A DNA stretch of 64,000 bases from Salminus brasiliensis. Its lineage: Eukaryota; Chordata; Actinopteri; Characiformes; Bryconidae. Below the pieces are notes generated by a model that saw nothing but the letters and a program-made list of their open reading frames with translations, was not told where the DNA came from and did not search any database. Of the stretch, positions 13,932 through 31,012 are shown one piece after another. The translations under genes and the position numbers were made by a program. The first letter of the stretch is position 1; each line of letters opens with the position of its first letter. The DNA is taken from positions 1,662,291 through 1,726,290 of the forward strand of contig NC_132897.1 of the NCBI RefSeq assembly GCF_030463535.1, in the 5' to 3' direction.

Positions 13932-16900
13932 GCCTGCCATACCAGCACTGCAACAAACAGCCCCAAATAGTAAAAACCCCCACCCCTAAGATTAACCATC
14001 AGCATTAGGGATTTTAGTACAGGTGTCCACAGCATACTGATATTTGAAAAACGAACTGGTCCACATTATTTCCATATTCATCAACCCATAAAAACATACG
14101 TAAATGAGACACGCTTGAAAGAGGGAGATGCCCAACTACACCTTTACAATTAGCCCAAGGGTAGAGACCTTAAATTGATGACTGAAATTTTAATATCCAT
14201 ATATAAACAAATTCCCCAAAACCCACTTAATTTAACCTAGTCTCCAACTCTCCAAATATTCCAAATCAAGTCAGTCAATCATTCAGGAGCTTCACGACTC
14301 CCCTTTCGGCTACATTTTGTCCTCTTGCGAATCTCTGAAATTTGGACCATTGCCGATTCCTCCACTTACACCGGAGAGCGTGATCCGCCAAAGGTGCCAT
14401 GGCATTTCCCCTTGTGGAGAAGGTCCAGTTTCAAGACCTTTGTGGCCGTACAGCCACGTTGCGACAAACAGGAGGAACCCTCCAAGAACTTCCATAATGC
14501 CCCCCAGGTAACCCAGAAAAATGCAAATGCCCAGGCGAATTTCCGAAGAGGGGGAAGTGATGTCGGTCAGAAGGTGAGCGTACCACGCCACGGGCACGAT
14601 GGCGAGAAGCCCCGAACAGACAATAACAAACCCTCCGAGACAAACACTCGTCCACCTCGGCCTAACAGTCCAGCAGCGGACTCCCAAGGTCGCCACGGCC
14701 AGCCCGACCACGGCCATAACCAGGGAAGCGACCATCATCCTCTGCGCAGTCTCTATGACTCGGTGGTCGAAGTACTCTTCGTCCTCGCCGTCACAAACGA
14801 CACCAGACAGCGATCCGTAGTAGCTGCAAGTGTGCCATATTCCCTGGCACAAGATTAGATTGGGATCTTCTCCTGTGATATTGTGGACAGTGCGCCAGTG
14901 TGGGGCTACCATGCTGGTCAGGTCCAGGAGCCAACCGCAAGGGGTCAAGACCAAGCCGAACACTACTACGCCCGGAGAACGCATGGTGGATCGTTCAACA
15001 CCGAAAAGGCCGAGCTCCAACCTTATAAAGTCGCACCTGAACGAAACCTGGAGAGGGCGTATCCCACAAATTCCCACACTAGTGCACATCATGTGACCAC
15101 GTACTGAACTTTCCTCAATAACACCTCAGGTTTCAACAGCATTACCTTACAGTCCAGGGGGAGAGCAGGTGGTAGTCAAATGACCAAGATCACACTGTGA
15201 TTGTTAGGCTACTGGTGCAGCAATCGCTTACAAAAGCCACACAAGTAGCCTATATGGAGCTCACTATTGCATAAGACCCAACGGGTGTAACAGAACACTG
15301 TTAAAACCCACCATTCATCCATCGCCAGGTTTGTTAGGTCTTTTAAACACAAAGGACCCTGCAATGACGTTCAGAGCCACAGCAATAATGAAAGGCTTCT
15401 ATAAATACCCATAACTTTGGAGAATAATCATGTGATGAATGGACTGTGAATCAAAGGACATTAAATTAATTCACAATTTTAATATCAAACCCATCAGTTA
15501 TGAAAACCTTTCAAGCTTGAAAAGGTGGAGGACTCCTGGCTGATGTAGCCAACTAGGTTTACCGGCCCACAACAGCACTAGGACTTAACCAAGCTCATAT
15601 TTCTAGTGAATTTCACCTCTAATAACCTATTATTCTATCTAGCAAACAGAGACTTCTGAGGGGAATAGCTAGAAGCATCAGGTGGGGTTGATTGTGTGGT
15701 TGGAGCATAAGAGTGTACAGGAAGGGGTGGAGGGGTGGGGTGGGAGATCCAGGAGCAGGCCTGACGACCAATTTAAGCTACATTCATACAGCAGGTAAAA
15801 GTGGCGCAAAACTGTGACACACTGAATGACATTTTTAGTCCGGGGCACTTACTGAAACCCGCACAATTCACAGTAGGCCTGAACAGCTAGATCGGAATTG
15901 ACCAACTGACCATTGACCCCCCAATCAATACAACTAGATAATCATTGTAAATGTGTGCCAAGAAGGGAAGATGTGCATCCAGATCTTCCAATCCAGTGAA
16001 GTAGCCGCAATGATGCCACAGTGACCCATTATTAAAAGCTTAAAATTGGCAGCCAGCCGTCACGGTTGACTCACATATTGATGGATTGACCAATTCCAAT
16101 TAAGAAGGTGTGAACAGCCTTGGATTTACATTTTAAAAAGTGAATTATGTGAATTAACAGCCTTATAGCGTGCATATGACTCCAGACATACAAGGTCAGT
16201 CTTCCGCCTTATTTAACACACCTGACTCAACTCAGTTACAGAGGACATCGCAAACAGCATTTTTTTAAAATGGGGTAAAACACCAGGTAAAATCTCCAGA
16301 GCTGTGGCTCAGAAAGAACCCAGGGACATACCAGAGTTAAAGGAAAAATGTTAATGTTCACTTTAAGGATCAAAATAGTCAACTAACCCATGATTTTACC
16401 AAAGACTAATATAGAATTTTAATTTTTTTTTATTCTACATGCAACTCCCTGGAGCAGGCGCGGACAACTCCAGTCCTGGATGGTCGGATTACTCCAGTTA
16501 TGCTTTTCCTGCTCAAACACACCTGATTCAACTCACCTGTTAATTGCCAGGTTAAATAGATCTATTTGCAGGAAAATCAGCAAACTGTGCTGGACTCTGG
16601 CCCCTGTTGCCCACCCCTGCCCTGGAGGGTCCATGTATCGCCTCCCATCACATGTACTACTAGTTGAGCGGATTTGAGAATCTGAGATACGCAATTGGGG
16701 GAAAAAAAACGATCATCCACTTTAGCAGACTGTCTAATGACTGGAGTAGTTCTTCAATTTTATCTAATTTAAACGTCACTCTGCCTCAAATTTTTCTAAG
16801 CAGAATGGCTCAGTGACAGGAACAGAACTGAAGCTGATGAGCAAACCATCTCCCGTTGACCTGTCGGAGGAAGCGGAAGCGGTTATTCAATAAGGAAAAA

Positions 16901-19900
16901 ACAAAAAGGTAATAACTTACCCCATTCCTCCACGGCCCATTGGCCCACGGCCCCGTGGCCCTCCACGCATGCCTCCCCTGTCAAAGGAGTCCCGGCCTGG
17001 GCCGGCAGAGTCCCCTGCTCCTCCGTAGCCCCCACGTGGCTGCTGAGAGCCAGGGTATCCCCCACTCACGCCACCCTGACTATACCCACCTGCAGAGGAG
17101 AAACCAGCTACAGTTAGGGCTCCAAAAACATTAAGCTGCCAATCAATCAATCACTCAATCCAATTCTAATTAACACTACAGCCATTTCCAATAGCTTAAC
17201 ACAGACTTACTATACTGATCATAGCTCTGAGGGGTGCCATGCTGGTTGTACTGGCCAGGCTGAGGCTGACCGTAGGAGCCATTGGCCTGTGGAGGGTAGG
17301 CTGCAGATGCAGCCTGCTGGGGTGCTCCATATCCGGCTTGCTGCTGGCCTCCATAGCCAGCCTGCTGACCCTGGTAAGCCGCTTGTGCCTGTGAATAGCC
17401 AGCCTGGGAGTAGGAGGGCTGGGTGGTAGCAGTGTAACTACAAAAGAGAAAGGAGGACCAAATTAGCAGAAAGGAAAATAAGGAGAACTCATAGCACCAG
17501 AATTACCCTGCTTAATTACACCCTTTCTAAACCCAGTAATGAACTGGTGAATTGGACCAACGTGCCAGAGTACAAAGCGTGCTTAGGTACGTTATTTAAG
17601 CTTAGATTACACCGGTATTCAACCCTAGGCATTCAACAACAGGAGGCTCTGTGGGACCATCCTGCAGATATACAGATTTGGGTACCTCTGCGCAGCAGAG
17701 GCAGCAGGCTGCTGGCTGTAACCGGAATAGGCAGGCTGAGCGCTGTATCCGGGCTGGGTGCTATAGGAGGCCTGCGCAGCAGGGGTCGCAGTAGAGTTGG
17801 CATAGCCGCTAGCCCCGTAGCCCTGAGCAGGCTGGGTGTAGCCTTGACTTCCAGACTGGGCAGCACCATATGCAGCTGTAAGAGACAAACCTAGTTACAC
17901 TTCTTTCAGATAAACATTTAAACTGTAAAGTTTGATCAAGCTTAAAAATAATAATAAAAATGATCTGACCCAAGGCCCAATATTTTAAATGGTTCAGGTA
18001 TCAGCTATTTTAAGCCTAATGCAGTACACAGTCTTCGATTTAACAATGCTGTTCAGAGGCACCACCTCAAGGCACCATTAACTGACATTACTGCTCAGTG
18101 GTCAGGGAGGCAAGAGATTAAAATATTAAATGCTATAAAACTGGAATTTCACAGTAAATAGGCCAGAATGTCTGATTTTAGAAACTGATGCTAAAATAAA
18201 TGTCTTAAATCACAAATGCCAAACAAACCTGGAGTAGCTGATTGTCCATAAGAGGCGCCATACTGCTGCTGTGCATAGCCACCAGCAGGGGGTGCAGTTT
18301 GGCCATAAGCAGACTCCGTAGCAGCCGGCTGGCTGTATGAGCTGTAGTCTGGCTGAGTGTATCCCTGCTGTAAACAAACACAGGTACATGTACACCTTGT
18401 ACAAACGGACCTCCCACCCCACTTTCAGGTCTGGTTCACACCCACAGAACGACCCTAAAATACAACTCAAATTAATAAGCAACTCATGTGACCCCCAGGT
18501 CTCATTCCCACCCTCTCATCACTCCTAGTAGTCATGGAAAGTGTTCAGCCAGCCCAGAGACCCTCCCTGAGATCACATTTTACTTCAACAGGAACAGTAT
18601 ATGACTACATATACATCAGACAAAAGATGCAGTGAAAATCTGCAGTGTTTTAAATCATACCTGTGCAGTTTGCCCGTATCCCTGAGCAGGCTGAGCTGCA
18701 GCATATGAGCCATACCTGTAACAAACACAGCATCCACTCACTGAATTTGCTTAAAGCTTAAAGCTGTCAGAGTTACGGTGCTGATGGGGGTGTTCTGTCG
18801 TGGGCAACACTATTTAATTAGCAGTGAAAATTTGCAACAGGTTAATTACGGCTGGGTAAGAGTAAAAATGCTACGTCACGATATTCATCACGACACATGT
18901 AATTACGGACCAAATACATCATACAGCATTCTTAAACACTACTATTCAGACACCCTCCCAGAGAGTACAGTTATTCTGAATTCATTTAATTAAACCAGTC
19001 TAATTACATTTTGCATATTGCTTGTAATGAATAAATAAATAAATAAACTGTGCATCACGATATGATAAAATATCGTCATATTGCCGAGCTCTAACTATTT
19101 GTAATGAAACATGCAGCTGATCCAGGTCATTAAGGCACCAATATCCTCAATATGCTTAGAAAGAGCTTAGCACTTCATGATAAAACTGATAACTGATCAC
19201 GATAAGAAAATATCCTCATATTGCCCAGCTGCAAGTCCAATATACTGAGCTTTGCTACAAAGATGCCATCTGTCTGGTTAGTCTCGTCAATTACTTCATG
19301 TAGAAGAAGCCCTGAGCTGCAAGCTCCATCAGGTTTGTAAGATTTAGCATAGCAGTGATGAGAACAGTGATATTTAGGCTTGATATGGGGCAATTAGGTG
19401 AAAAACGGACTTACGCTTGCTGGGCACTGGCCTGATTGTAGCCACTGTAATCTGCAAAAACAAAGGAGTTAAGGCAGGTGTTAATTAACTGGAGAGGAAT
19501 TCAGACTTCTACATTGCCCAATTTACATCACACACCAAGCTAGGAAACACAGGGTGTTAAAATAATGATAATTACACTGCCCTGCTACACCATGACCCCA
19601 CATGCAGAGGCGCATCGGTACATAGAGGTCTGAATAGGCACAATGGGACTTACACCAACATCTGCATTCCAGCTTTTCACGCTCGTTTGTAAAAGCACAG
19701 CTTACATCAACATAAATGGGGCCGGCAGTTCAACACTGGCAGCAGGGAGGCGGAGGTTGCAGCGACGGTTGTAGCCAACATCATGACCCTGGCGTTAAAC
19801 ATGGCTAGGTTTGAAGGAGTGGTCGCCGCCCTCCAGCTTCAGACCTAAAAGGTGCAAGCTCCCAGTAGAGCCTACAGCCACCTACTGAGCCTGGAGCAGT

Positions 19901-21713
19901 TTACCACCACCCCATTCACAATGAGGTTATAAGGGGTGTCGCAGCAAGACATGCTTTTTATATGGGACGCAATCCTCCTAGGGAAAGACCCGTCCTCACT
20001 ACTGATATTCAGTACCAAGTAGGGTCAGTGCTGCAGTGTCTTTTGTATTTACTGTATTGGTGATTTGATAATGGTAGGCACATCATAATGTCATTTTTTA
20101 ACACTATACTTTTGTATGGCTGAAACTTAAAGCCTATTGACTTCTGATTGAATTTTACTAATAAATAAATACATAAAGAGTAGAACTGCTTGCAAGTAGT
20201 GTGTTTGTTGGGGTACACCGGCTAAACAGGAGCATCCAATTACCCCAAAAACATGCACCAGGCCTGACTACAACTCAAGCCCATGTCCTGAATGAACAAG
20301 CAGCCAAACGGCACAAAATACCACCCTTTTCCAGGCAGGAATTACCTTTACATTTTATAAAGCATTACAACATCTTGGATTTCGGGTGGCAGGCTGCTGG
20401 TACGAGTACTACTGAGATTATAAATACATTAGAAGTCTACCTGGAAACCTCTCAAATACACCCACAGGGGTGAAATATTAATGGTTTGGGCTGAGAAAAC
20501 CTTTCTAAGTCCAACTGGAGTGAGAAAGACACTCAATGATCCTTACAGAGCTCCTGAAATACCAAGGATAGAAAAATACTGGGATAAGCTACACTCCAAT
20601 ATAACAAGCTCTACACCTCTAATAATCTAAATAATTAACCCCTTCATTTAGACACTTTAGTTAGCCTGGGGAGGAAGATCAGCTTATTAAAAATATATTT
20701 ATTAAATATATTATACTTCACAGGCTCCTTAGAACCCCATTGGTTTTGGACTCTTGCAGAAACGCCCTCTAGCGTCTGACTGGCGGAACTGCAACTCCCA
20801 CTTACTATAAACTGTGACACCATTTTTTTTTAACACCCAAAGTATGGCGATACTAAAGAGGTATCGATTATTATCCCTCCCCTAAATATCTTCAGACTCA
20901 GAAAGAGAAGAGGGCACTTTCCCCTCTTTATCTGGGGGAAATACACAGCCTGCTTCAGGCCTTCTCTACAGCAGCTCCACCAGCCAGCCACCAACTACCT
21001 TAACACCTCACATCTGACCTTATTTATTTAATAGCCCCTTAAATAGTATCTATAAGTACTCAAATTAATAAAATATTAAAATATGACTTCTTAGCTTACT
21101 TTTACCAGCTTTAAAGTTAAGTTTAAAGACGTTTGCATTAAGATTAGTTAGTTTTTGGTATTTATTATATATTTTTTAAACTTTAACTAAATGTTGTGAG
21201 AGGTAATGTGATGTTTAAGTGGATTAGGCTGGAGGTTTCTAGCTAAATTATCTAAATCCACACAAAGGAGCCCCCAATTTCAGTCTCCCTAACAGCGTGC
21301 AACGTGTTATCGTTAACCTACATACGACTTTTAACCCAATATTCAGCACAAACAAAGCCTAAACGGCTTGTAACAGCCCTGTAACTATATTCACACTTGT
21401 ATTAAGCCACAAAACAATCCCAAAAACACGTATTTCTGTATTTTTAGCCACCACCGTATGCACAATCGGCACGTTAGCCGGCTAGCGTTAGCTAGCAACC
21501 TCAGCAAACCGCCAACCTCCGGGTCGGCCGGCACAAACGGCGGGATTTCAGCTAATTACCCCAACCAAAACTTCTCCAAACCTGCCTATTTTACATCGAG
21601 AGACACTCATCTATTTTTTTAAATCGCATTCCAGACTCGGGCGTATCTTTAAAAGGAGAAAACATCGTGTAAACGTCTGTATTCCGACTCTACTCACTTG
21701 TAGCCGACGCCAT
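7574..21713 (-). CDS. ewsr1: EWS RNA-binding protein 1 (FET family), 16 coding exons
   Basis: RNA/DNA-binding FET protein (FUS/EWS/TAF15) acting in transcription and splicing in the nucleus. Exons, 5' to 3': 21713-21698, 19451-19415, 18715-18661, 18367-18229, 17875-17686, 17437-17211, 17089-16921, 11747-11710, 11298-11269, 11045-10933, 10261-10132, 9981-9874, 9745-9613, 9502-9417, 8382-8160, 7610-7574. They sum to 1731 nt (576 residues plus stop), in frame at every GT-AG junction. Residues 1-221 form the Ser/Tyr/Gln/Gly-rich low-complexity domain. Then come RGG-1 (about 222-300), an RRM (about 311-397, RNP2 IYITGL, RNP1 [12 protein letters not shown]), a second RGG, a RanBP2-type zinc finger (Cys459, 464, 475, 478), RGG-3, and a C-terminal PY nuclear-localisation signal ending RRDRPY. 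Human EWSR1 is 656 residues; the IQ-motif segment between exons 6 and 7 appears to be missing. Exon 4 has a tandem CAGCAG acceptor. The exon 5 donor (GTACCC) is weak. Which teleost paralogue (a or b) is not decidable here. Confidence 0.95.
13839..13927. repeat. (AT)n microsatellite in ewsr1 intron 7
   Basis: About 88 bp of uninterrupted AT dinucleotide lies between ewsr1 exon 8 and the nested claudin gene. It is self-complementary and could form a cruciform. The Ile-Tyr open frames across it on both strands are artefacts. Confidence 0.95.
14189..14194 (-). terminator. Possible claudin poly(A) signal ATTAAA
   Basis: ATTAAA lies on the minus strand about 115 bp after the claudin stop codon, the nearest common variant signal. 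Such motifs are frequent in this AT-rich intron, so support is weak. Confidence 0.3.
14310..14984 (-). CDS. cldn23l: Claudin-23-like protein, intronless, nested in ewsr1 intron 7
   Basis: Four-pass tight-junction-type membrane protein, 224 residues in a single exon. It starts [20 protein letters not shown], strongly resembling claudin-23 as I recall it. The claudin signature in extracellular loop 1 is present: W30, then G48-I49-W50, C53 and C64. Membrane segments lie at about 5-27, 82-102, 113-133 and 150-172. Asn35 sits in an N-glycosylation sequon (NIT). I chose Met37 of the longer open frame (codon at 14984-14982) because family homology begins there, it has a good Kozak context (CCACC before ATG), and a TATA-like element lies about 40 bp upstream. 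The C-terminal tail is shorter than in human claudin-23 (292 residues in total) and ends EDKM, without the usual claudin PDZ-binding YV. The symbol is a family-level assignment. Confidence 0.9.
   Translation of the reverse strand: MRSPGVVVFGLVLTPCGWLLDLTSMVAPHWRTVHNITGEDPNLILCQGIWHTCSYYGSLSGVVCDGEDEEYFDHRVIETAQRMMVASLVMAVVGLAVATLGVRCWTVRPRWTSVCLGGFVIVCSGLLAIVPVAWYAHLLTDITSPSSEIRLGICIFLGYLGGIMEVLGGFLLFVATWLYGHKGLETGPSPQGEMPWHLWRITLSGVSGGIGNGPNFRDSQEDKM
15021..15029 (-). promoter_or_regulatory. TATA-like element upstream of nested claudin
   Basis: The minus strand reads TTTATAAGG about 40 bp before the proposed claudin start codon. It would place initiation near 14997 with a very short 5' UTR. 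Motif-level evidence only. Confidence 0.4.
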
Positions 21714-22356
21714 CGCTCCCTCGTTCTGCGGCTTGGTCAACCTGCGCATGCGCCCTTCGCTGCCGCTTAAGATATACCGGCGTACCAACACGGGCGCGTT
21801 AACAGAAGAAGAGAGGAGGGGGGGGGGGCAAGAAAAACACAGCTAAAATAGGGGTGTGTATATATTTTTTCAACACGTTGGTATAATTTACAGTGTTTTT
21901 ATATTGTTATTTTACTGAATGAGTTGAATCTGTTTATTTTTCCTCACAGAAATGTGGATTTTTATTGTGATCGAGAATGGTCTCGTCCAACCGGAAACCG
22001 GTCGTGTCAAAATGTAGTGAGGGTTAAATGCTGCTTCGGGAAACGTTTCCGGTCTGTGGATGTCATTTAAAATTAAAAATAAAAACAACGTAGATTTTGT
22101 TGAAAAGGGAAAAGATGTGTTTTGTAATGTTTTAGGTTTATTTTTCTTTACGTTTTTAGCGCTCATTCATCGCGTGTGCGGCTCTGAGCGTCTACGCGCG
22201 CGCGGGGCTGCAGGTAAACGGAGAGGCAGGGACTCCTCCAGTCTGCAGACTCAGATCTTCTGCCTCCAGTTTTAGATCAGTCAGGGACTGGAGATGAGCC
22301 AACACGCAGCCCGGGGTTGCGAGCAGTGAGTCAGATGATCAGGCTGCTGGTTTGCA
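21714..22356. promoter_or_regulatory. Divergent ewsr1/rhbdd3 promoter region with NRF1-type site
   Basis: Only 643 bp separate the two start codons, which point away from each other, so a shared promoter is likely. TGCGCATGCGC at 21743-21753 is an almost complete NRF1 palindrome, 30 bp upstream of the ewsr1 ATG. A G-run of about 10 lies near 21820. No TATA box was seen next to either start. Short CG-rich patches occur around 21480-21540, 21700-21800 and 22170-22215. Confidence 0.6.
22294..22329 (+). other. Upstream ORF 1 in rhbdd3 5' leader (11 codons)
   Basis: An ATG-to-TGA frame of 11 codons plus stop lies 28 bp before the rhbdd3 ATG. A second upstream ATG at 22335 opens a 27-codon frame that ends at 22418 and overlaps the main start in another frame. 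Whether either is in the mRNA depends on the unmapped transcription start. Confidence 0.4.
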
Positions 22357-27507
<5,151 letters not shown>

Positions 27508-27638
27508 CTCAGGAATGCGCCGAGGTTAATCTGAGGGACTGCTGCTACAGGGAACTGTAATATAAAGGGAAATGGCATTACCTGGGAGTCTGTTGACAGC
27601 TGAAGGGGCATTCTACTGTATTGTCAAAATTCCTGCTT

Positions 27639-27644
27639 AATAAA
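27639..27644 (+). terminator. rhbdd3: rhbdd3 polyadenylation signal AATAAA
   Basis: AATAAA lies 132 bp after the rhbdd3 stop codon, implying a short 3' UTR ending near 27660. It is the first canonical signal downstream. Confidence 0.65.
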
Positions 27645-27679
27645 ACAGTCCTTCCGAGAGGGGGTTTGGGGGTTTCGGT

Positions 27680-28160
27680 GGGTTTGGTGTGAAACGCTCG
27701 GTTCTAGATAACCTCCCCCAGTCAGAACACAGTGTTCTACAGTGGAGGTGAAGGGAAGCAGACGTCTGAAGCTCTAATAATAAAAGCTCCTCACAGAAAG
27801 TTCTTCACCTAATGGTGATGAAGACGCTGCCTGATGCCTGAGACACGGTTCTACCAGAGTTCTGAGAAGAGCTCGGCTCTAGAACCTGCTTTTAGAATCA
27901 GATCATTAAAATGGTGGAGGGATACATGCTGCAGGGTGTAGTGCGGCTACAGAAAGTAGTCCCTAAAGAGAACTGCATTAGTGGAGATTCTCTATTCACT
28001 ATTTTACCATCATCATCATCATCATCATCATCATTCCTTATAAAACTCAGAAGACTCGTGTTGTAGCTTCACTGGTGGGTTTGGATAGGAAATAAATTAT
28101 GGGCTGTATCTGTGTTGTAGTCATGGCAACAGATGTCTGCTTCCATTCACCATCACTGTA
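27680..28160 (+). repeat. Dispersed repeat, copy 1 of 2
   Basis: Shares long, nearly identical stretches with 36269-36660, for example GTGAAACGCTCGGTTCTA and GGAAGCAGACGTCTGAAGCT. This copy has about 35 bp extra between two GTTCTA motifs and an extra ATC-repeat segment before CTGGTGGGTTTGG. Confidence 0.85.
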
Positions 28161-28491
28161 AAGACATTAGAGTGTTCACTGAACCGTTTCTCACCAGACT
28201 AAGATTAAGGTATCTCTATAAGGGTATAAATAAAATAATGTAACAAGAATGTGTTATTTATTATAGTTATGGGGTTTGGCTACAGCACTAATGAAGGAGG
28301 ACTGGATGCACTGGCTGTGTGTATGTACTGTATACTGGGGGGAGGTTCAGGTGCTTACTGCTGCTTCCAGCTCCAGAGTCATGCTGCTATAGTGTCATTT
28401 ATTCTGCATCTTAATAAATTATAAATTATACAACAAAGTTCATTCCGACCACACAATCTGATTGGTTAAACATATTATGCTGGCATGTTTT

Positions 28492-28952
28492 ACAATATAA
28501 GGACAAAAGTATTGGGACACCTGCTGAGTTATTGAGTTTATCCTGCTTCTGTTGGAGGAACTGTCTCTACTGTCCAGGGTTAGAGATTGAGCATTAGTGA
28601 GGTCAGGATGTTGTCGGGATGATCCCCAACTCATCCCACTCAAAAGTACTGGATGGAGCTCCACCACCATCATTCCAGAGAACACAGCTCTTCCACTGCT
28701 CCACAGCTCCTCAATACTGGGGGACTTTATACCCCTCTAGCCCACGCCTGGCATTAGGCAGCATGGAGCCAATAGGGTCATAATGTTGATCTGCTCCAGA
28801 GAGTCCTATTCTATTGGCAGTACTTCTTCTCTACAAGGACTAGACAAGCTGTGTGTGTGCTTTTGCACATCTGTGTCAGCAGTGGTGGCGACTTAATGTA
28901 GCTGAATGTATTCATTAGAAGGGGTGTCCATAAATATTTAGATGTGTATTGT
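28492..28952 (+). mobile_element. MITE-like DNA element (family A)
   Basis: Ends AAGGACAAAAGTATTGGGAC and GGGGTGTCCATAAATATTTA, with internal blocks in the standard order and a shortened 5' half. Confidence 0.75.
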
Positions 28953-31012
28953 ATATGTAGTGCTACAGACCATGGACATCAAACAGCCAAAACATTAAAA
29001 CCACCAGTTTGATATTGTGTGTAGGTCTATTAGTGTATCTACAAGAATTTCTACTGGTAAAAAAAAAAGATAATTCCAGATATCTACAGTATAATTGTAG
29101 TTAGACCAGATTAGATGTCATATCTCATTATTATTATTATTAGTATTCATAATAATAATAATAATAATAATAAAAATGAATGGCTAATATCAAAAACTAT
29201 ATTTTACAGATATGGAATTGCACATGTTTTAGCTAGTGAAAATTACACTAGCGATTTCTTGAATTAGAATTACAGTATAAAGATCTGGAATTACAATTTA
29301 TACTAATAACAGTGGTAATTGTTTATATCTGTAATTGCTTTACTAGTAAAAATGAAATTATGAGATTTCCTGTAAATCAATGTCAATAAAAAATGACAGT
29401 CAGAATCACTCTCAGCTCTGTAGTCCTGCCAAATGACAGTCAGAATGTCTGTATAGTAGATCTGAGATTATTGCCAGAAGATCTAAAATTGTGCTTTTTA
29501 CAGAGTTTCTGCTGGTAGAGAGGGAGTCCTGACCGCCGCTCGCTGAAAACAGCAGCAGTTTAAAGAAGGATGGAGTTAAAAAAGAAGCACAAACAGCTTT
29601 TATTTAGTTTTAGTTTTATTTACAAACATGCACTGTCTGAAGAGCGAACCGTGGAGGCGGCGTTACAGGAGTACGCTTACAAAACACCGAAAACACCAAC
29701 CGCTAACCATCATCTTTAAATAATTAACAACTGTATTTATTATAGGAGAGACCAGATGATTCAGAAGACACACACACACACACTGTGTGTTAGCTTGGGT
29801 TGTTGAGTCAATTTTGTTTCTTATTTTTAACACTAAAATATGAATTAATTCATTCATTAATTAATCAATTAACTAACTAACTAACTGTCACATGACTGGT
29901 GGCATGTTCCCCTTCCTCGCCTTTACAGACTTAAACTGAGAAGCAGTTTTTAGCTGAAACTCATTAAACACTGTGTGAGATGTTTAGTCTGTGGCTCCGC
30001 CCCCTCAACCTGTTTACTGTTTATTCCCATCTGCAGGTTAGAGAACCCCCCTCTATCGCATGACATCCTAGCCTGAGAGGCTTTTGACAGTGGAGCGCTG
30101 AGCCCTTGCTGGGATTTGAACTGATGACCCCCTCACACTTGATGAGCAGCAGTTAGACCGTAGGGCCGGTCTAGAGCTATGAAATGCCACTACATACAAA
30201 CCCAGTTATGAGTAAATTCACATGCCCTTCTTTCTCAGACTCAGAAATGGACACGGCTTTACAGCTCTCTAGAGTGGAGTAACTGTCTAACTGCCTGCTT
30301 GATGAGTGACTCAGGAGAGTGTAAGTTCAAATCCCATCAACACCAACAACAAGACCAACAATAGCCATGAGTCTGATAATATCACCATGTGATGAGGGCA
30401 GGGCAACCCAACCCAGGGCCTGGGGTTATATACACAGACACTAACGAGGCACACCTGACAAGAGTTAACGAGAAGGCAGGGCTACAATGGAGAACAGCTG
30501 GAAGACTGATGAATAGGCGGAGCAAAGACAGAGACGACAAGCAGACAGAGGAGAAACACAGAGACAGACCAGGAAAGGGACAAAAGCGAGACGTTTTGAC
30601 TAAACTAAGTTATCAGAATTAACTCAAATGAACTCAGTTAATTTTATAATCAGTTTCTGCATCATTGTGAGTTGGCCTGACCTTTCCAGTGTGGATCTAA
30701 ATGGACTATATATTTGACAGGGCGTCAATATAGCTGAATATGGAGGCTCCACATTCATTGTGGACCTACATTTTAACCATTACAGCAGGAGATCGGATGA
30801 CCTCTGATGTCTCATGTCTTTTTGTAGTCACCGTCGTGCCCAAATAAGGACTTTTGGGTGGAAGCTGTTCGTCTCTACTGATGTCTTAACTACATGTGGG
30901 CTCCTGATAAGCTTTGCTACTCTACTATACCAACACCAGCTACTCTAAGCTAAGATGTAGCCTAAAACTGTTAGAGCCTCCTTAACCACCACACTGGACA
31001 GAGCTAATACAC

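Noticed and set aside
14325-14858. Plus-strand frame of 177 codons
   Set aside because: It is the antisense shadow of the claudin coding exon, and its translation has no recognisable domain.
14985-15092. 36-residue N-terminal extension of the claudin frame
   Set aside because: Claudin homology starts at the internal Met. The extension would place a hydrophilic, Cys-rich stretch before the first membrane segment, and the TATA-like motif lies inside it.
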